A stretch of DNA of 64,000 nucleotides, from contig NZ_AZWO01000018.1 in assembly GCF_000514775.1 (NCBI RefSeq), forward strand, positions 65,710 to 129,709, in the 5' to 3' direction. Shown here one piece after another: positions 56,157 through 63,938 of this stretch. The notes under the pieces were generated by a model. That model had not been told where the DNA came from. It did not search any database and was given only the letters and a program-made list of their open reading frames with translations. The DNA is from Salinispora pacifica CNR114. Its GTDB lineage: Bacteria > Actinomycetota > Actinomycetes > Mycobacteriales > Micromonosporaceae. The position numbers and the translations under genes were made by a program. Positions within the stretch are counted from its first letter, which is position 1; each line of letters opens with the position of its first letter.

Positions 56157-57371
56157 ATGACGGTCGCCCATCCAATTGCCCGGGCCTGGATCACCACTGG
56201 CGGCACCGGCGCGCAGAACTACGACGAGTTCGCTGACGACGCGGAGATCACCTCGATCATTGCGGCGAATCCGCACAGCGCCCTCGGCATCGAGATGCCG
56301 CATCGGGCCCCGGAGAGCCGGGGGAAGGCCTTTCTCGAAGCGCTCCCGGAGGCGGTAGCCCGGCTCGCCGAGGCGAAGGCGGCGGGCAGCTACACGCCCG
56401 CCGAACAGGTGGTGGTCCTCTACCGGATCAGCGCCCCGCAGGAGGAGCCCGGATACGGGCTGTTCGTCATGGTCGACACCGACCAGATCTCCACCAGCAC
56501 CGCCGAGCCGGGCTTGGTCATCCGCAACGAGGATGTCTTCATCGCCAAGGTGCGCGAGCGGGTGGCCTTGGCCGAGGCGCTGGGGCATCTGTTGTCGCCG
56601 GTGCTCCTGCTGCAGACCGGCCGGGGCGACGAGCTGCACGCCGCCCTCGCTGCGGCGGCCGACCGGGCCGGGGTGCCGGCGGCGACCGACACCGACCAGA
56701 CCGGACGGACGCACGCCATCTGGCTGGTCGGTCCGGGCGAGCAGCAGGACGAGTTGACCGCTTTGGCCGGCGGTGGCGAGCTGGTCGTCGCCGACGGCAA
56801 CCACCGCAGTCTCGCGGCGCAGACCGGCGGGCTGTCGCGCTTCCTGGCCGTGGTCACCACGCCGGCCTCGGTCGCCATCGCCCCGTACAACCGGCTGGTT
56901 GACGAGCTCACCGTCAGCCCAGCTGAGCTGATCGACCGGCTTCGCGCGGCCGGCGCCCAGGTCGAGCCAATCGACGGCCCGGTCGAGGTCCCGGCGGCCG
57001 GCGGCACCATCCACCTCCGGCTCCCCGATGCGGCGTACGCCGTACGCCTGCCCCAGGTCGGTGCGGGGCGCCTGGAGAACCTGGATCATGCCCTGGTCGA
57101 GCGGTTGTTGCTGCGGGACGCGCTGGGGCTGGACCCGGGCGACAAGCGGATCACCTACGTCGGCGGCGACTACCCGGCGAGCTGGCTCACCGGTGAGGTT
57201 GACGCCGGCCGCGCCGAGCTGGCCGTTCTCGTCGCACCGGTGACCGTGGACGACTTCGTCGCGGTGAACCTGGCGCGGGAGAAGATGCCCCGCAAGAGCA
57301 CCTGGTTCACCCCGAAGGCCCGGGGCGGCCTGGTCGTCGCCGAGTTGCTGTCCGGACCGGGCGGAAAGTAG
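56157..57371 (+). CDS. DUF1015 family protein
   Basis: A 404-residue protein of the DUF1015 family (function unknown; sometimes called SpoIIE-associated or HTH-containing without evidence). Family blocks: NPHSALGIEMPHRAPESRGKAFLEALPEAVARLAE, VVLYRISAPQ, LVIRNEDVFIAKVRERVALAEAL, LVVADGNHRSLAA (the conserved DGNHR core, about 216) and KMPRKSTWFTPKARGGLVVAEL at the C-terminus. It is followed by a strong terminator, so it is probably monocistronic. Confidence 0.85.
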   Translation: MTVAHPIARAWITTGGTGAQNYDEFADDAEITSIIAANPHSALGIEMPHRAPESRGKAFLEALPEAVARLAEAKAAGSYTPAEQVVVLYRISAPQEEPGYGLFVMVDTDQISTSTAEPGLVIRNEDVFIAKVRERVALAEALGHLLSPVLLLQTGRGDELHAALAAAADRAGVPAATDTDQTGRTHAIWLVGPGEQQDELTALAGGGELVVADGNHRSLAAQTGGLSRFLAVVTTPASVAIAPYNRLVDELTVSPAELIDRLRAAGAQVEPIDGPVEVPAAGGTIHLRLPDAAYAVRLPQVGAGRLENLDHALVERLLLRDALGLDPGDKRITYVGGDYPASWLTGEVDAGRAELAVLVAPVTVDDFVAVNLAREKMPRKSTWFTPKARGGLVVAELLSGPGGK

Positions 57372-57437
57372 GCACACCCGCCCGGGCTGGCTGACATCTC
57401 CCGGGCTGTGCTGAGCTCTTCCCGGACTGTGCTGAAG

Positions 57438-57475
57438 GTGTCTCCGACCGACCCGCGAGCGTCGGTCGGAGACAC
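57438..57475. terminator. Perfect 15-bp-stem terminator hairpin
   Basis: GTGTCTCCGACCGAC (57438-57452) pairs perfectly with GTCGGTCGGAGACAC (57461-57475) around an 8-nt loop, between the DUF1015 gene and rpiB. The absence of a T-tract is common in high-GC actinobacteria. Confidence 0.8.
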
Positions 57476-57495
57476 GTCCTGTCAGACTGCCCGGT

Positions 57496-57963
57496 ATGCG
57501 TGTCTACCTGGGATCCGACCACGCCGGTTTCGAGCTGAAGGCGCACTTGGCCAACCATCTGGCCAAGGAGGGGTACGACGTGGTTGACGTCGGCCCGCGC
57601 GCCTACGACCCGGACGACGACTATCCGGCATTCTGCCTACACACCGGCGACCGGGTGGTTACCGATCGGGGTAGCCTCGGCGTGGTCATCGGGGGCTCCG
57701 GCAACGGTGAGCAGATCGCCGCAAACAAGATCGACGGTGTTCGGGCCGCGCTGGCCTGGAATATCGAGACCGCGCACCTGGCCCGGGAGCACAACAACGC
57801 CAACATTGTCGCGATCGGCGGGCGGCAGCACACCCTCGATGAGGCCACCGCCATCGTCGAGGCGTTCCTGACCACCCCGTTCTCCGAGAAGCAACGGCAC
57901 ACCCGCCGCATCGGCCAGGTGGCCGCTTACGAGCGCACCCGGAAGCTTCCGGACCTGCCCTGA
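57496..57963 (+). CDS. rpiB: Ribose-5-phosphate isomerase B
   Basis: Interconverts ribose-5-phosphate and ribulose-5-phosphate in the pentose phosphate pathway. 155 residues. MRVYLGSDHAGFELKAHLANHL at the N-terminus, VIGGSGNGEQIAANKIDGVRAALAW (about 65) and EHNNANIVAIGGRQHT (about 97). The loop has Glu rather than Cys (SGNGEQ), matching the mycobacterial enzyme type in which the glutamate is the base. It starts 20 bp after the terminator hairpin. Confidence 0.95.
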   Translation: MRVYLGSDHAGFELKAHLANHLAKEGYDVVDVGPRAYDPDDDYPAFCLHTGDRVVTDRGSLGVVIGGSGNGEQIAANKIDGVRAALAWNIETAHLAREHNNANIVAIGGRQHTLDEATAIVEAFLTTPFSEKQRHTRRIGQVAAYERTRKLPDLP

Positions 57964-57972
57964 ACCGGGTCG

Positions 57973-58290
57973 TCACCGACGGGGGAGGTCCTCGCGCGGA
58001 ACCCAGTTCCGGCGGACCAGGACCACCCGGGCCTCCGCCTCCACCAGGTCCTGCTCCGTCGGGCGGGTGGCGTCCCGGGCCCGCATCGCCGCGGTCACGC
58101 TCAGCTGCGACGAGCCCGAGCCGACCAGGCCCCGCAGCCCTCGTTCGCTCTCGTCGGCGCCGCCCCGGCGGACCCGGGATGGCCGGCCGCCGCTCGCTGC
58201 CCCGGCCGCTGTGGGGGCCGGGCTCGGGCTCTCGGTGGTGCGGTCAGCGGGCTTCCGGTGCCGCCGTCGTCGTCGTTCCACGTCACCCAT
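57973..58290 (-). CDS. Small basic hypothetical protein
   Basis: A 105-residue protein, probably starting at ATG 58290 (MGDVERRRRRHRKPADR). The first 55 residues are low-complexity basic/Pro/Ala. The C-terminal half looks conserved: ESERGLRGLVGSGSSQLSVTAAMRARDATRPTEQDLVEAEARVVLVRRNWVPREDLPRR. No domain is recognised. The open frame to 58449 upstream lacks protein character and crosses the promoter region of the next gene. Convergent with rpiB, with 9 bp between the stops. Confidence 0.6.
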   Translation of the reverse strand: MGDVERRRRRHRKPADRTTESPSPAPTAAGAASGGRPSRVRRGGADESERGLRGLVGSGSSQLSVTAAMRARDATRPTEQDLVEAEARVVLVRRNWVPREDLPRR

Positions 58291-58431
58291 CCAACGACCG
58301 TACCCCGGGTTGTCCGATGACCTCCATGGCCGCGGGAGCCCGGTGCCAACCGGACCCATCTTTGTGTGCTGGCTACCCTCGATAGTTAGACGGGGTCCGC
58401 CGGTCCCCGTCTGGTCCAGGGGAGGGACGAC

Positions 58432-59073
58432 ATGGCCGACCAGACGCAACCGTGGGCCGAGCGGACCGTCGAGGTGCCGCCGCAGTCAGGCGTCGGGGTT
58501 CCGCCGCAGCCCGGGGTCGGGGTGCCGCCGCAGCCCGGGGTCGGGGTTCCGCCGCAGTGGGGAGGCGGGGTGCCGCCGCAGCCGGAGGCCGGGGTGCCGC
58601 CGCAGCCGGATGCCTTCCAGCGGGGGGTGGCTTCGGTAGGGCAGTCCGGTGCCCGTCGGACCACGCCGTTCCCGGCGGTCGAGCAGGAGGAGGTCGGAGC
58701 GGGCTGGCCGGGGGCGCGGGCTTCGCGTCGGCCGATGAGCTGGCACCTCGCGCAGCTCCGCCCGGGCCGGGAGTGGAGCGCCGGCGGAGCGCTCTTCGCG
58801 TTCGTCTGTTGGGGGATCTGGGCGATTTCGGGTGGCGGCAACCTCGCCGCACCACTGTTGATCTTCTTGTTGAGTCTGCTGGTGGCGGTCGGGCTCTTCG
58901 CCCTCGCCCGGCTCGTTGGCCGGGTGGTACTGGAGCAGCGTCTGGGCCGGGTGCGACGTGGCGCCCGCGGCGCGCACCTGGTGACGGCTGTCTTTCTCGT
59001 CAGCCTCGGCTTCGGGTGGCTCAAGCAGACCGAGTGGGTGGTGTCGTTCTGGAGCTGGATTACCAACAGCTGA
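58432..59073 (+). CDS. Repeat-rich small membrane protein
   Basis: A 213-residue protein. Residues about 13-60 are six imperfect copies of an octapeptide VGVPPQPG. A linker leads to two TM helices (about 120-165: GGALFAFVCWGIWAISGGGNLAAPLLIFLLSLLVAVGLFALARLVG) and a third near the C-terminus (AHLVTAVFLVSLGFGWL). The Pro/Gln/Gly-rich N-terminus is likely cytoplasmic and unstructured. A GGGGAGGG-type ribosome-binding site precedes ATG 58432. Function unknown. Confidence 0.75.
   Translation: MADQTQPWAERTVEVPPQSGVGVPPQPGVGVPPQPGVGVPPQWGGGVPPQPEAGVPPQPDAFQRGVASVGQSGARRTTPFPAVEQEEVGAGWPGARASRRPMSWHLAQLRPGREWSAGGALFAFVCWGIWAISGGGNLAAPLLIFLLSLLVAVGLFALARLVGRVVLEQRLGRVRRGARGAHLVTAVFLVSLGFGWLKQTEWVVSFWSWITNS
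58468..58611 (+). repeat. Six 24-bp in-frame tandem repeats
   Basis: Units start at 58468, 58492, 58516, 58540, 58564 and 58588. Each is 24 bp with the core GTGCCGCCGCAG and encodes V-x-V-P-P-Q-P/S-G. Differences are mostly at third positions and the last two codons, so the array is old enough to have drifted. Confidence 0.8.
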
Positions 59074-59235
59074 CGGGGGCGGTCTTCGGTCCGTTGACTT
59101 GAGTCGCTGTTGAGTGGGGCTCGGGAGAATCGGTCGGCTCAGCTTGGCGTCGGACCCGAGGAGCCCCGTGACGTACGCATCAGTGGCCGGGCTGGTTGCC
59201 GACTGCGCCGCTCCGGTTCCGGGGGTGGCGGGCTG

Positions 59236-59556
59236 ATGGGTTGGCTCCGGCGCATCAAGTCCGAGCTGGCGTTCGGCCTGAGCCTGTTCGGGGCGTCGGT
59301 CGTCGGAATGGATCCCCGGGAGATTCTGCGGGGCGGTCGGGCCCGTTGGGGTGACGCGGCGCCCGCGGGCGGTGCCGGGCCGGAAGGCGATTCTGCCCTG
59401 GCCGACAGTTCTTCCCCGGTCGTCGGGGGGCCGCCGGCTGGCGCTTCCAGGCCGCGGCGGGTCTCCGAGCAGCCGCCGCCGGGCCACCCGGAGCGGCTGG
59501 TCCCAGATCAGCCCCTCACCGACGAGGAGCGGCGGATCTGGCTCCGGTTGTGGTGA
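59236..59556 (+). CDS. Small hypothetical protein
   Basis: A 106-residue protein beginning MGWLRRIKSELAFGLSLFGASVVGMDPREILRGG, an amphipathic or hydrophobic N-terminal helix, then a low-complexity Gly/Ala/Pro middle and a conserved-looking end (PERLVPDQPLTDEERRIWLRLW). ATG 59236 is chosen because the upstream residues back to 59110 are Arg/Gly-rich. The N-terminal pattern recalls small DUF6059-like proteins; this is weak. No operon partner. Confidence 0.5.
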   Translation: MGWLRRIKSELAFGLSLFGASVVGMDPREILRGGRARWGDAAPAGGAGPEGDSALADSSSPVVGGPPAGASRPRRVSEQPPPGHPERLVPDQPLTDEERRIWLRLW

Positions 59557-59740
59557 TCGTCGGAGCCCCCTGAGTCGCGGGTGGCGGTCAGCTGTGTGCC
59601 GTCCAGCCCGCCGCCGACGAGCCCGGATCCCGCAGTGGCCTCGATCGTGGGTCGCGGCCCTGGCCGGTCGGGTGCTCGTTGCTGCAGCTCCGGGTCGAAC
59701 GGCGGTGAGCATTGCCGGCGGGGGTGGTGACTGCTAGTGT

Positions 59741-59770
59741 TTCACGTGTAAGGAAAAAATGACACGTGAA
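59741..59770. promoter_or_regulatory. Operator-like inverted repeat before the ArsR-like gene
   Basis: TTCACGTGT (59741-59749) and ACACGTGAA (59762-59770) are perfect 9-bp arms around a 12-nt A-rich spacer, 8 bp before the start of an ArsR-like regulator. The spacing and A-rich centre, unusual in this GC-rich DNA, suggest autoregulation overlapping the promoter. Confidence 0.75.
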
Positions 59771-59778
59771 GGGGTCTT

Positions 59779-60129
59779 GTGTCAGTGGGCGGACCGACCG
59801 GAGACGACCTGGTCGAGATGCTGGCGGCTCTGGCCAATCCGATTCGACTGCGCATCGTCGCGACCTTGGCCGGCCGTCGTGACTACGTGAGCCAGCTGGC
59901 CCGCGAGCTTGGAGTGAGTCGTCCACTCCTGCACATGCACCTGCGGCGGCTGGAGGCGGCAGGCCTGATCACCGGCCGGCTCGAGCTCTCCGACGAGGGC
60001 AAAGCCATGAAGTACTACGAAGTCACCGACTTCGACCTGCACCTGACCGCATCGGCGGTGGCCGAGGCGGTCCAGACCCTTACCCGGCCGGACCCAGGAA
60101 AGGGTCCCGCACCCAAGGAGTCAACGTAA
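59779..60129 (+). CDS. ArsR-type winged-helix regulator
   Basis: A 116-residue DNA-binding protein: LVEMLAALANPIRLRIVATLAGRRDYVSQLARELGVSRPLLHMHLRRLEAAGLITGRLE is an ArsR-like winged helix-turn-helix with the recognition helix at SRPLLHMHLRRLEAAG (about 49-64), and the wing follows. No metal-binding cysteines are present, so a metal sensor is unlikely. GTG 59779 follows GAAGGGG. It is the first gene of a three-gene unit and probably binds the inverted repeat upstream. Confidence 0.85.
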   Translation: MSVGGPTGDDLVEMLAALANPIRLRIVATLAGRRDYVSQLARELGVSRPLLHMHLRRLEAAGLITGRLELSDEGKAMKYYEVTDFDLHLTASAVAEAVQTLTRPDPGKGPAPKEST

Positions 60130-60410
60130 TGGACCCGCTTGGAGGGGAAATGTCCTGGCCAACGACAGTCTTCCTGCTGGTCGTGGTCATCGTGGCGGCC
60201 TTTCTGGTCGCCCTGGTCATCGTCGGGCTGTTCGAGGGCCGAAAAGAGAAGCGGGCAGCCGCCCGCGCAGACGACCTGCGTCAGCTCGTGCACCGGTTCG
60301 AGAAGCTCGCCGAGAACACTCTCGACGCCCAGCAGCGGAGCGCCGTTGACCTCGCCGAACTACGAACCCGTACGGCATCGATCGAACACATCCTCCGCAG
60401 CGTGGAATGA
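60129..60410 (+). CDS. One-TM protein with coiled-coil tail
   Basis: A 93-residue protein with an N-terminal TM helix (TTVFLLVVVIVAAFLVALVIVGLF, about 12-35) followed by a charged region likely to form a coiled coil (KEKRAAARADDLRQLVHRFEKLAENTLDAQQRSAVDLAELRTRTASIEHILRSVE). The start overlaps the stop of the regulator by one base and the end is 12 bp before the oxidoreductase, so the three genes are co-transcribed. Such proteins often follow ArsR-like genes in actinobacteria; function unknown. Confidence 0.75.
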   Translation: MDPLGGEMSWPTTVFLLVVVIVAAFLVALVIVGLFEGRKEKRAAARADDLRQLVHRFEKLAENTLDAQQRSAVDLAELRTRTASIEHILRSVE

Positions 60411-60422
60411 GAGGGGAAACCG

Positions 60423-61391
60423 ATGAAAGGAATCCGTTTCTACGCGTACGGCTCGCCCGAGGTCCTCACCCTTGAAGATCTTGACATGCCAGCCGTCGGT
60501 GCCGACGACGTGCTGGTCCGGGTGCGGGCCGCCTCGGTCAACCCGGTGGACTGGCACATGATGCGAGGCAGCCCGTACATCACCCGGGCCCAGGGTGGAC
60601 TGACCCGCCCCAAGGCGAACACGCTCGGGTACGACCTGGCCGGGCAGGTCGAGGCGGTGGGCAGTAATGTCACCACGCTCCAGGTGGGAGACGAGGTGTT
60701 CGCCCTGCAACAGGGGGCGTTCGCCGAGTACGTCACGATGCGCCACGACGCCGGAGTGCTGAAGAAGCCGGCCCGCCTGACCCCGGAACAGGCCGCCTCC
60801 GTGCCGGTGGCCGCCCTCACCGCCTACCAGGCGCTACGCCACCACGGGCGGCTGCAACCCGGTCAGCGGCTCCTGGTCAACGGCGCGGCGGGTGGCGTGG
60901 GCACCTTCGCCGTGCAGATCGGCAAGGCGCTGGGAGCCGAGGTGACCGGGGTCTGCAGCAGCCGAAACGTCGAGCTGGTCCGCGACCTGGGCGCCGACCA
61001 CGTCATCGACTACACCACAGCGGAGTTCACCCGCAGCGGACAGCGCTACGACCTGCTCCTCGACAACGTCGGCAACCACCCGCTCCTCGCCTGCCGACGC
61101 ATCCTCACCCCGCGGGGCACATTCATCCTGAACAGCGGTTCGGGCGACGGGCTGCTCGGCCCCCTGGCTCGCGTGCTCCGTGGGCTCGCCCTGTCCCCGT
61201 TCGTACGGCAACGCCTGGTGTTCTTCGTGGCGAGCCCCAACCGGGACGACCTGGCGGCGCTTTCCGATCTCTTCGAATCCGGAAAGGTCACCCCGGTCCT
61301 CGACCGGACCTATCCCCTGAGCGAGGTACCCGAGGCGATCAGCTATCTCGAGGGAGGTCACGCCCAGGGAAAGGTCGTCATCACCATCTGA
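60423..61391 (+). CDS. Zinc-less MDR oxidoreductase (quinone-oxidoreductase-like)
   Basis: A 322-residue NAD(P)H-dependent medium-chain dehydrogenase/reductase. GroES-like N-terminal domain (DDVLVRVRAASVNPVDWHMMRGSP, GYDLAGQVEAVGSNVTTLQVGDEVFALQQGAFAEYV). The Rossmann domain has LLVNGAAGGVGTFAVQIGKALGAEVTGVCS (about 148). The structural-zinc cysteines of true alcohol dehydrogenases are absent, so quinone or enone reduction is likelier. Last gene of the ArsR-led unit. Confidence 0.88.
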   Translation: MKGIRFYAYGSPEVLTLEDLDMPAVGADDVLVRVRAASVNPVDWHMMRGSPYITRAQGGLTRPKANTLGYDLAGQVEAVGSNVTTLQVGDEVFALQQGAFAEYVTMRHDAGVLKKPARLTPEQAASVPVAALTAYQALRHHGRLQPGQRLLVNGAAGGVGTFAVQIGKALGAEVTGVCSSRNVELVRDLGADHVIDYTTAEFTRSGQRYDLLLDNVGNHPLLACRRILTPRGTFILNSGSGDGLLGPLARVLRGLALSPFVRQRLVFFVASPNRDDLAALSDLFESGKVTPVLDRTYPLSEVPEAISYLEGGHAQGKVVITI

Positions 61392-61497
61392 CCGGCCGCT
61401 TCGCCCCTTCGGTGGTGTCCCGTCAGCGCCCGGCGGGCGGTAGCCCGTGCTGGACCGCACGGCGCTACCGAATCGGGCCGATTTACCGGGAGGCAAC

Positions 61498-61719
61498 ATG
61501 AGCCGGAGCACCGCGAACAACGACGACCGACGCAGCGAGGGCGCCGCCGGCACGGTCGGGGGGCGACGGGGCTCCTGGGCCGGGTGTGGCGCCGGCCTCT
61601 GGTCGCTGTCGTTCGCCGGGTTGAGCTTTCACTGGGCGAATCTCGCCAACCGGGTCCAAGCGCCAGCTCAGCCCGCAACACCGGCCGTACGGGTGAGGGC
61701 CCCTCGTCGCACGACGTAG
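61498..61719 (+). pseudogene. Truncated DUF3995-like membrane protein (candidate)
   Basis: A 73-residue frame with a good GGGAGG 6 nt before ATG 61498. GSWAGCGAGLWSLSFAGLSFHWA resembles the first TM segment of DUF3995-type proteins, but the sequence then becomes a non-membrane tail (QAPAQPATPAVRVRAPRRTT) running into the end of the convergent gene. It is probably a gene start whose remainder was deleted. Confidence 0.4.
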
Positions 61720-62234
61720 GACAGGGCGAAGCCCGTCAGCACGACCATCAGCAACGGCAACAAGCTGGCGTCCTCGGACATGTGCACCCACAGCGGCGTC
61801 TCGGTCTCGCTGCGCACCCCACCCAGATCCTTGACCGCACCGGTCAGCATCGCGGGCAACCAGTGCAGGGCGTACTCCCGGGGGGCGTCCGTCGAGCTGA
61901 ACCTCACTACCACAAAGGCAACCAGCGCCGCGTTGATCGCTATGACACCACCAATCACGCTGACAACGGTCGCAAGGAGGGAGTGCGAGTGTCGCACCAA
62001 GCTGGCGGTGGAGAAGAGGACCGCACCCCACAGCGCGGCGGCCAGCATCACCGCCAGTGAACGTGCACCGAACGGCCCCGTGGCCACCGTCAGCACTATT
62101 ACCGAGGCGGTAAGGGAGCCCATCATGGGCAGAATTCGCCAGTGCCGCCGCTTGGCCAGTGTCCTGCCAAGCAGGACGGCTGTCGCCAAGAGCGCACCTA
62201 CAGCCCCGGTGAAGAGTAGGACCTCGGACGACAT
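61668..62234 (-). CDS. Polytopic membrane protein, unknown
   Basis: A 188-residue protein with about five hydrophobic segments, beginning MSSEVLLFTGAVGALLATAVLLGRTLAKRRHWRILPMMGSLTASVIVLTVATGPF and ending LLPLLMVVLTGFALSYVVRRGALTR. ATG 62234 is chosen; the frame upstream to 62282 is short and polar. No family is recognised. Its 3' end overlaps the tail of the small frame at 61498 by about 50 bp. Confidence 0.65.
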   Translation of the reverse strand: MSSEVLLFTGAVGALLATAVLLGRTLAKRRHWRILPMMGSLTASVIVLTVATGPFGARSLAVMLAAALWGAVLFSTASLVRHSHSLLATVVSVIGGVIAINAALVAFVVVRFSSTDAPREYALHWLPAMLTGAVKDLGGVRSETETPLWVHMSEDASLLPLLMVVLTGFALSYVVRRGALTRTAGVAG

Positions 62235-62357
62235 AATGCCCCTTCCCGCCGGACTCATCGATGCGGCAGTGGACCATACCAATGGCGGGTGGGCTTCGCT
62301 ACGTTGGAAGAGTTGCTTCCGCGCCGGGACGGTTGTGGCCCGGGTGTGCGTTAGCGG

Positions 62358-62921
62358 TCAGCCACGATGTGCGATGTCGATGACGAGGTCGGCGCGGTCG
62401 CGGGTGCCATCCGCGGCGAAGAATTCCTCCTCCTCGACCATCCACTTCTGCCAGAGTTGCGCGGCGCCGGCGAAGGAGCGGTCGCGGGTGAGGCCGCGCG
62501 TCAGCCGTAACGGTGCCGGTGCGTCGACCCAGACCGCGTAGGCGAGCCGACCGATCGTGTCGCGGCGGGTGCAGGTGAGTCCTTCGAAGATCACGACCGG
62601 GGCCCAGGGTAGGGTCTTCCACTCGCCGAGCCTGTTGCCGTACCAGTCCGTCCAGTCCCGCGCTTGATAGTGGGCATCCTGGCCGCGAAGCAGTGGGGTG
62701 AGTACCTGGGCGTCAAAGCGAGGCCACCAGCCGGCGAAGTTGTCCCACGACACGAAGTCGTCGATCTCGATGATCGGCGCGTGGAGTGCCGCCGAGAGGT
62801 CACGGGCAAGGTGGCTCTTTCCGGAGCCGCTCGGGCCGTCGATGCCAACGATGCGGATGACGTTGATCGGCCTACGGGCGGCAACAGCGGCGGCAAGCCG
62901 ATCGATGGTGTTGACGGTCAC
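62358..62921 (-). CDS. Uridine-kinase-like P-loop protein
   Basis: A 187-residue soluble kinase-like protein with Walker A IVGIDGPSGSGKSHLARDL (about 24-42), acidic switch region IIEIDDFVSWDNFAGWWPRF, PVVIFEGLTCTRRD (Walker B-like) and LRLTRGLTRDRSFAG, as in the uridine kinase superfamily. Paralogous in layout to the protein encoded at 16774-17439, sharing the motif order and FAADGTRDRADLVID near the end. The phosphorylated substrate is unknown. Confidence 0.8.
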   Translation of the reverse strand: MTVNTIDRLAAAVAARRPINVIRIVGIDGPSGSGKSHLARDLSAALHAPIIEIDDFVSWDNFAGWWPRFDAQVLTPLLRGQDAHYQARDWTDWYGNRLGEWKTLPWAPVVIFEGLTCTRRDTIGRLAYAVWVDAPAPLRLTRGLTRDRSFAGAAQLWQKWMVEEEEFFAADGTRDRADLVIDIAHRG

Positions 62922-63008
62922 GGCGAGACCCTACTGCGCTGACCATGATCAGAGGCGGCGGTTGGTCGCCCTCGTGGTCATCCCGGCCCACCGCCGTACG
63001 ATGCAGGT

Positions 63009-63680
63009 GTGGACCCGCTCGACCTACCTGTCATTGTGGAGGTGTGCAGATCCCTCAAGCGAGGCTGGGAGTTGGGCGGAATCAGCCATGAGGCATGGGG
63101 TGCGGATCTGGACGAGTTGCTGACCCCGATCGATCCATTGGCAAGCGTGACGCTCAGGCTGGGTGAGACGTCCGGCGTAGCCGAGATATGGCCGACTGGA
63201 TACGTCAGGCTGGAGCGTGGGGGTAGCTGTGTTGACCACGTCCAGGTTGGTGGACCTGCTGAACTCCGGGATCAGCTCGTGCGGTTGACAAACTGGGTAA
63301 AGGAGCACTGTCCAGCGTTGTCGGCATCAATGCCGAGACGTTCTGCGTCGGCCAGGTTGCTTCTCGCGGCTCGTACGCGAACCGGTCCCGCCGCTATCTC
63401 GAACCGTGCGGCTTCCGGCTCGTGGTCGGTGCAGCCCATGACGACGAGTCGGCCTGAGGGAACGTGCAGGCTTGCCTCCAGAACGTGGTCGAACTCCGCG
63501 CTGTCGTCTTCTGGCGCTGCCTCCAGCATCTCTACCGTCACGGCCACGTTGACGTTGACGGCGGTGCCGACCGCCATGGCGTCCGTGTCAACGGCAAGGT
63601 CGTCGAGCACCGCCTCATCGGTCCAGGCGTCCCCAAGGTCGGTGACGGACCCGTCGTCGAACACGTGGACCTGGTGGTAG
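63009..63680 (+). CDS. Hypothetical protein with rearranged 3' end
   Basis: The frame begins MDPLDLPVIVEVCRSLKRGWELGGISHEAWGADLDELL and keeps natural-protein character for about 100 codons (AELRDQLVRLTNWVKEHC). From about 63320 onward it becomes low-complexity Ser/Thr/Arg sequence that is antisense to the gene at 63272-63712. The native C-terminus therefore seems to be replaced. No family is recognised. A 5'-intact, 3'-fused gene or a short gene with a late stop are both possible. Confidence 0.45.
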   Translation: MDPLDLPVIVEVCRSLKRGWELGGISHEAWGADLDELLTPIDPLASVTLRLGETSGVAEIWPTGYVRLERGGSCVDHVQVGGPAELRDQLVRLTNWVKEHCPALSASMPRRSASARLLLAARTRTGPAAISNRAASGSWSVQPMTTSRPEGTCRLASRTWSNSALSSSGAASSISTVTATLTLTAVPTAMASVSTARSSSTASSVQASPRSVTDPSSNTWTWW

Positions 63681-63712
63681 TCCGCGAAGAGTTCCAACTC
63701 CGTCGAGGTCAA
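63272..63712 (-). CDS. Conserved hypothetical protein, probably 3'-rearranged
   Basis: About 146 residues from a TTG at 63712 preceded by GGAAGGG. The body LTSTELELFADYHQVHVFDDGSVTDLGDAWTDEAV, GTAVNVNVAVTVEML and LHVPSGRLVVMGCTDHEPEAARFEI looks like a conserved actinobacterial protein of unknown function, such as those encoded next to immunity or competence-related genes. The last 15 residues (NAGQCSFTQFVNRTS) lie antisense to the end of the plus-strand gene at 63009, so the 3' end is probably not original. Confidence 0.6.
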   Translation of the reverse strand: MTSTELELFADYHQVHVFDDGSVTDLGDAWTDEAVLDDLAVDTDAMAVGTAVNVNVAVTVEMLEAAPEDDSAEFDHVLEASLHVPSGRLVVMGCTDHEPEAARFEIAAGPVRVRAARSNLADAERLGIDADNAGQCSFTQFVNRTS

Positions 63713-63767
63713 GACACCCTTCCAGTCTTCGTGCGCTCCGATTGTTGCCAGAGCGGACCTTGATCCG

Positions 63768-63860
63768 TACGACCGAACCGCACGCGAGCTACGACACAGC
63801 TTCGGGTCCCTGCTATCTGACGGCGGCATGCGCATTGAGCAGATCACCGATATCTGTCGG
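63768..63860 (+). pseudogene. Tyrosine recombinase C-terminal fragment
   Basis: One frame reads YDRTARELRHSFGSLLSDGGMRIEQITDICRR, matching the HxxR box region of tyrosine recombinases (RELRHSFVSLLSD-G--IE-I). The frame has no start, lacks the rest of the catalytic domain and the nucleophile tyrosine, and runs into 23-bp repeats at 63870. A mobile-element scar. Confidence 0.65.
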
Positions 63861-63869
63861 CGCTCAAGG

Positions 63870-63938
63870 GCATGCTGGGGTGATCCGGCAGGGCATGCTG
63901 CGGTGATCCGGCAGGGCATGCTGCGGTAATCCGGCAAC
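63870..63938 (+). repeat. Three 23-bp tandem direct repeats
   Basis: Units at 63870-63892, 63893-63915 and 63916-63938 share GCATGCTG-GGTGATCCGGCA with one to three differences. They lie directly after the recombinase fragment. They have no spacers and so are not CRISPR; they may be binding sites or slippage products. Confidence 0.75.

Noticed and set aside
58468..58611. CRISPR-like regular repeats
   Set aside because: Repeats are in frame, contiguous and encode an octapeptide within a membrane protein.
63870..63938. CRISPR array
   Set aside because: The 23-bp units are directly adjacent without spacers and number only three.
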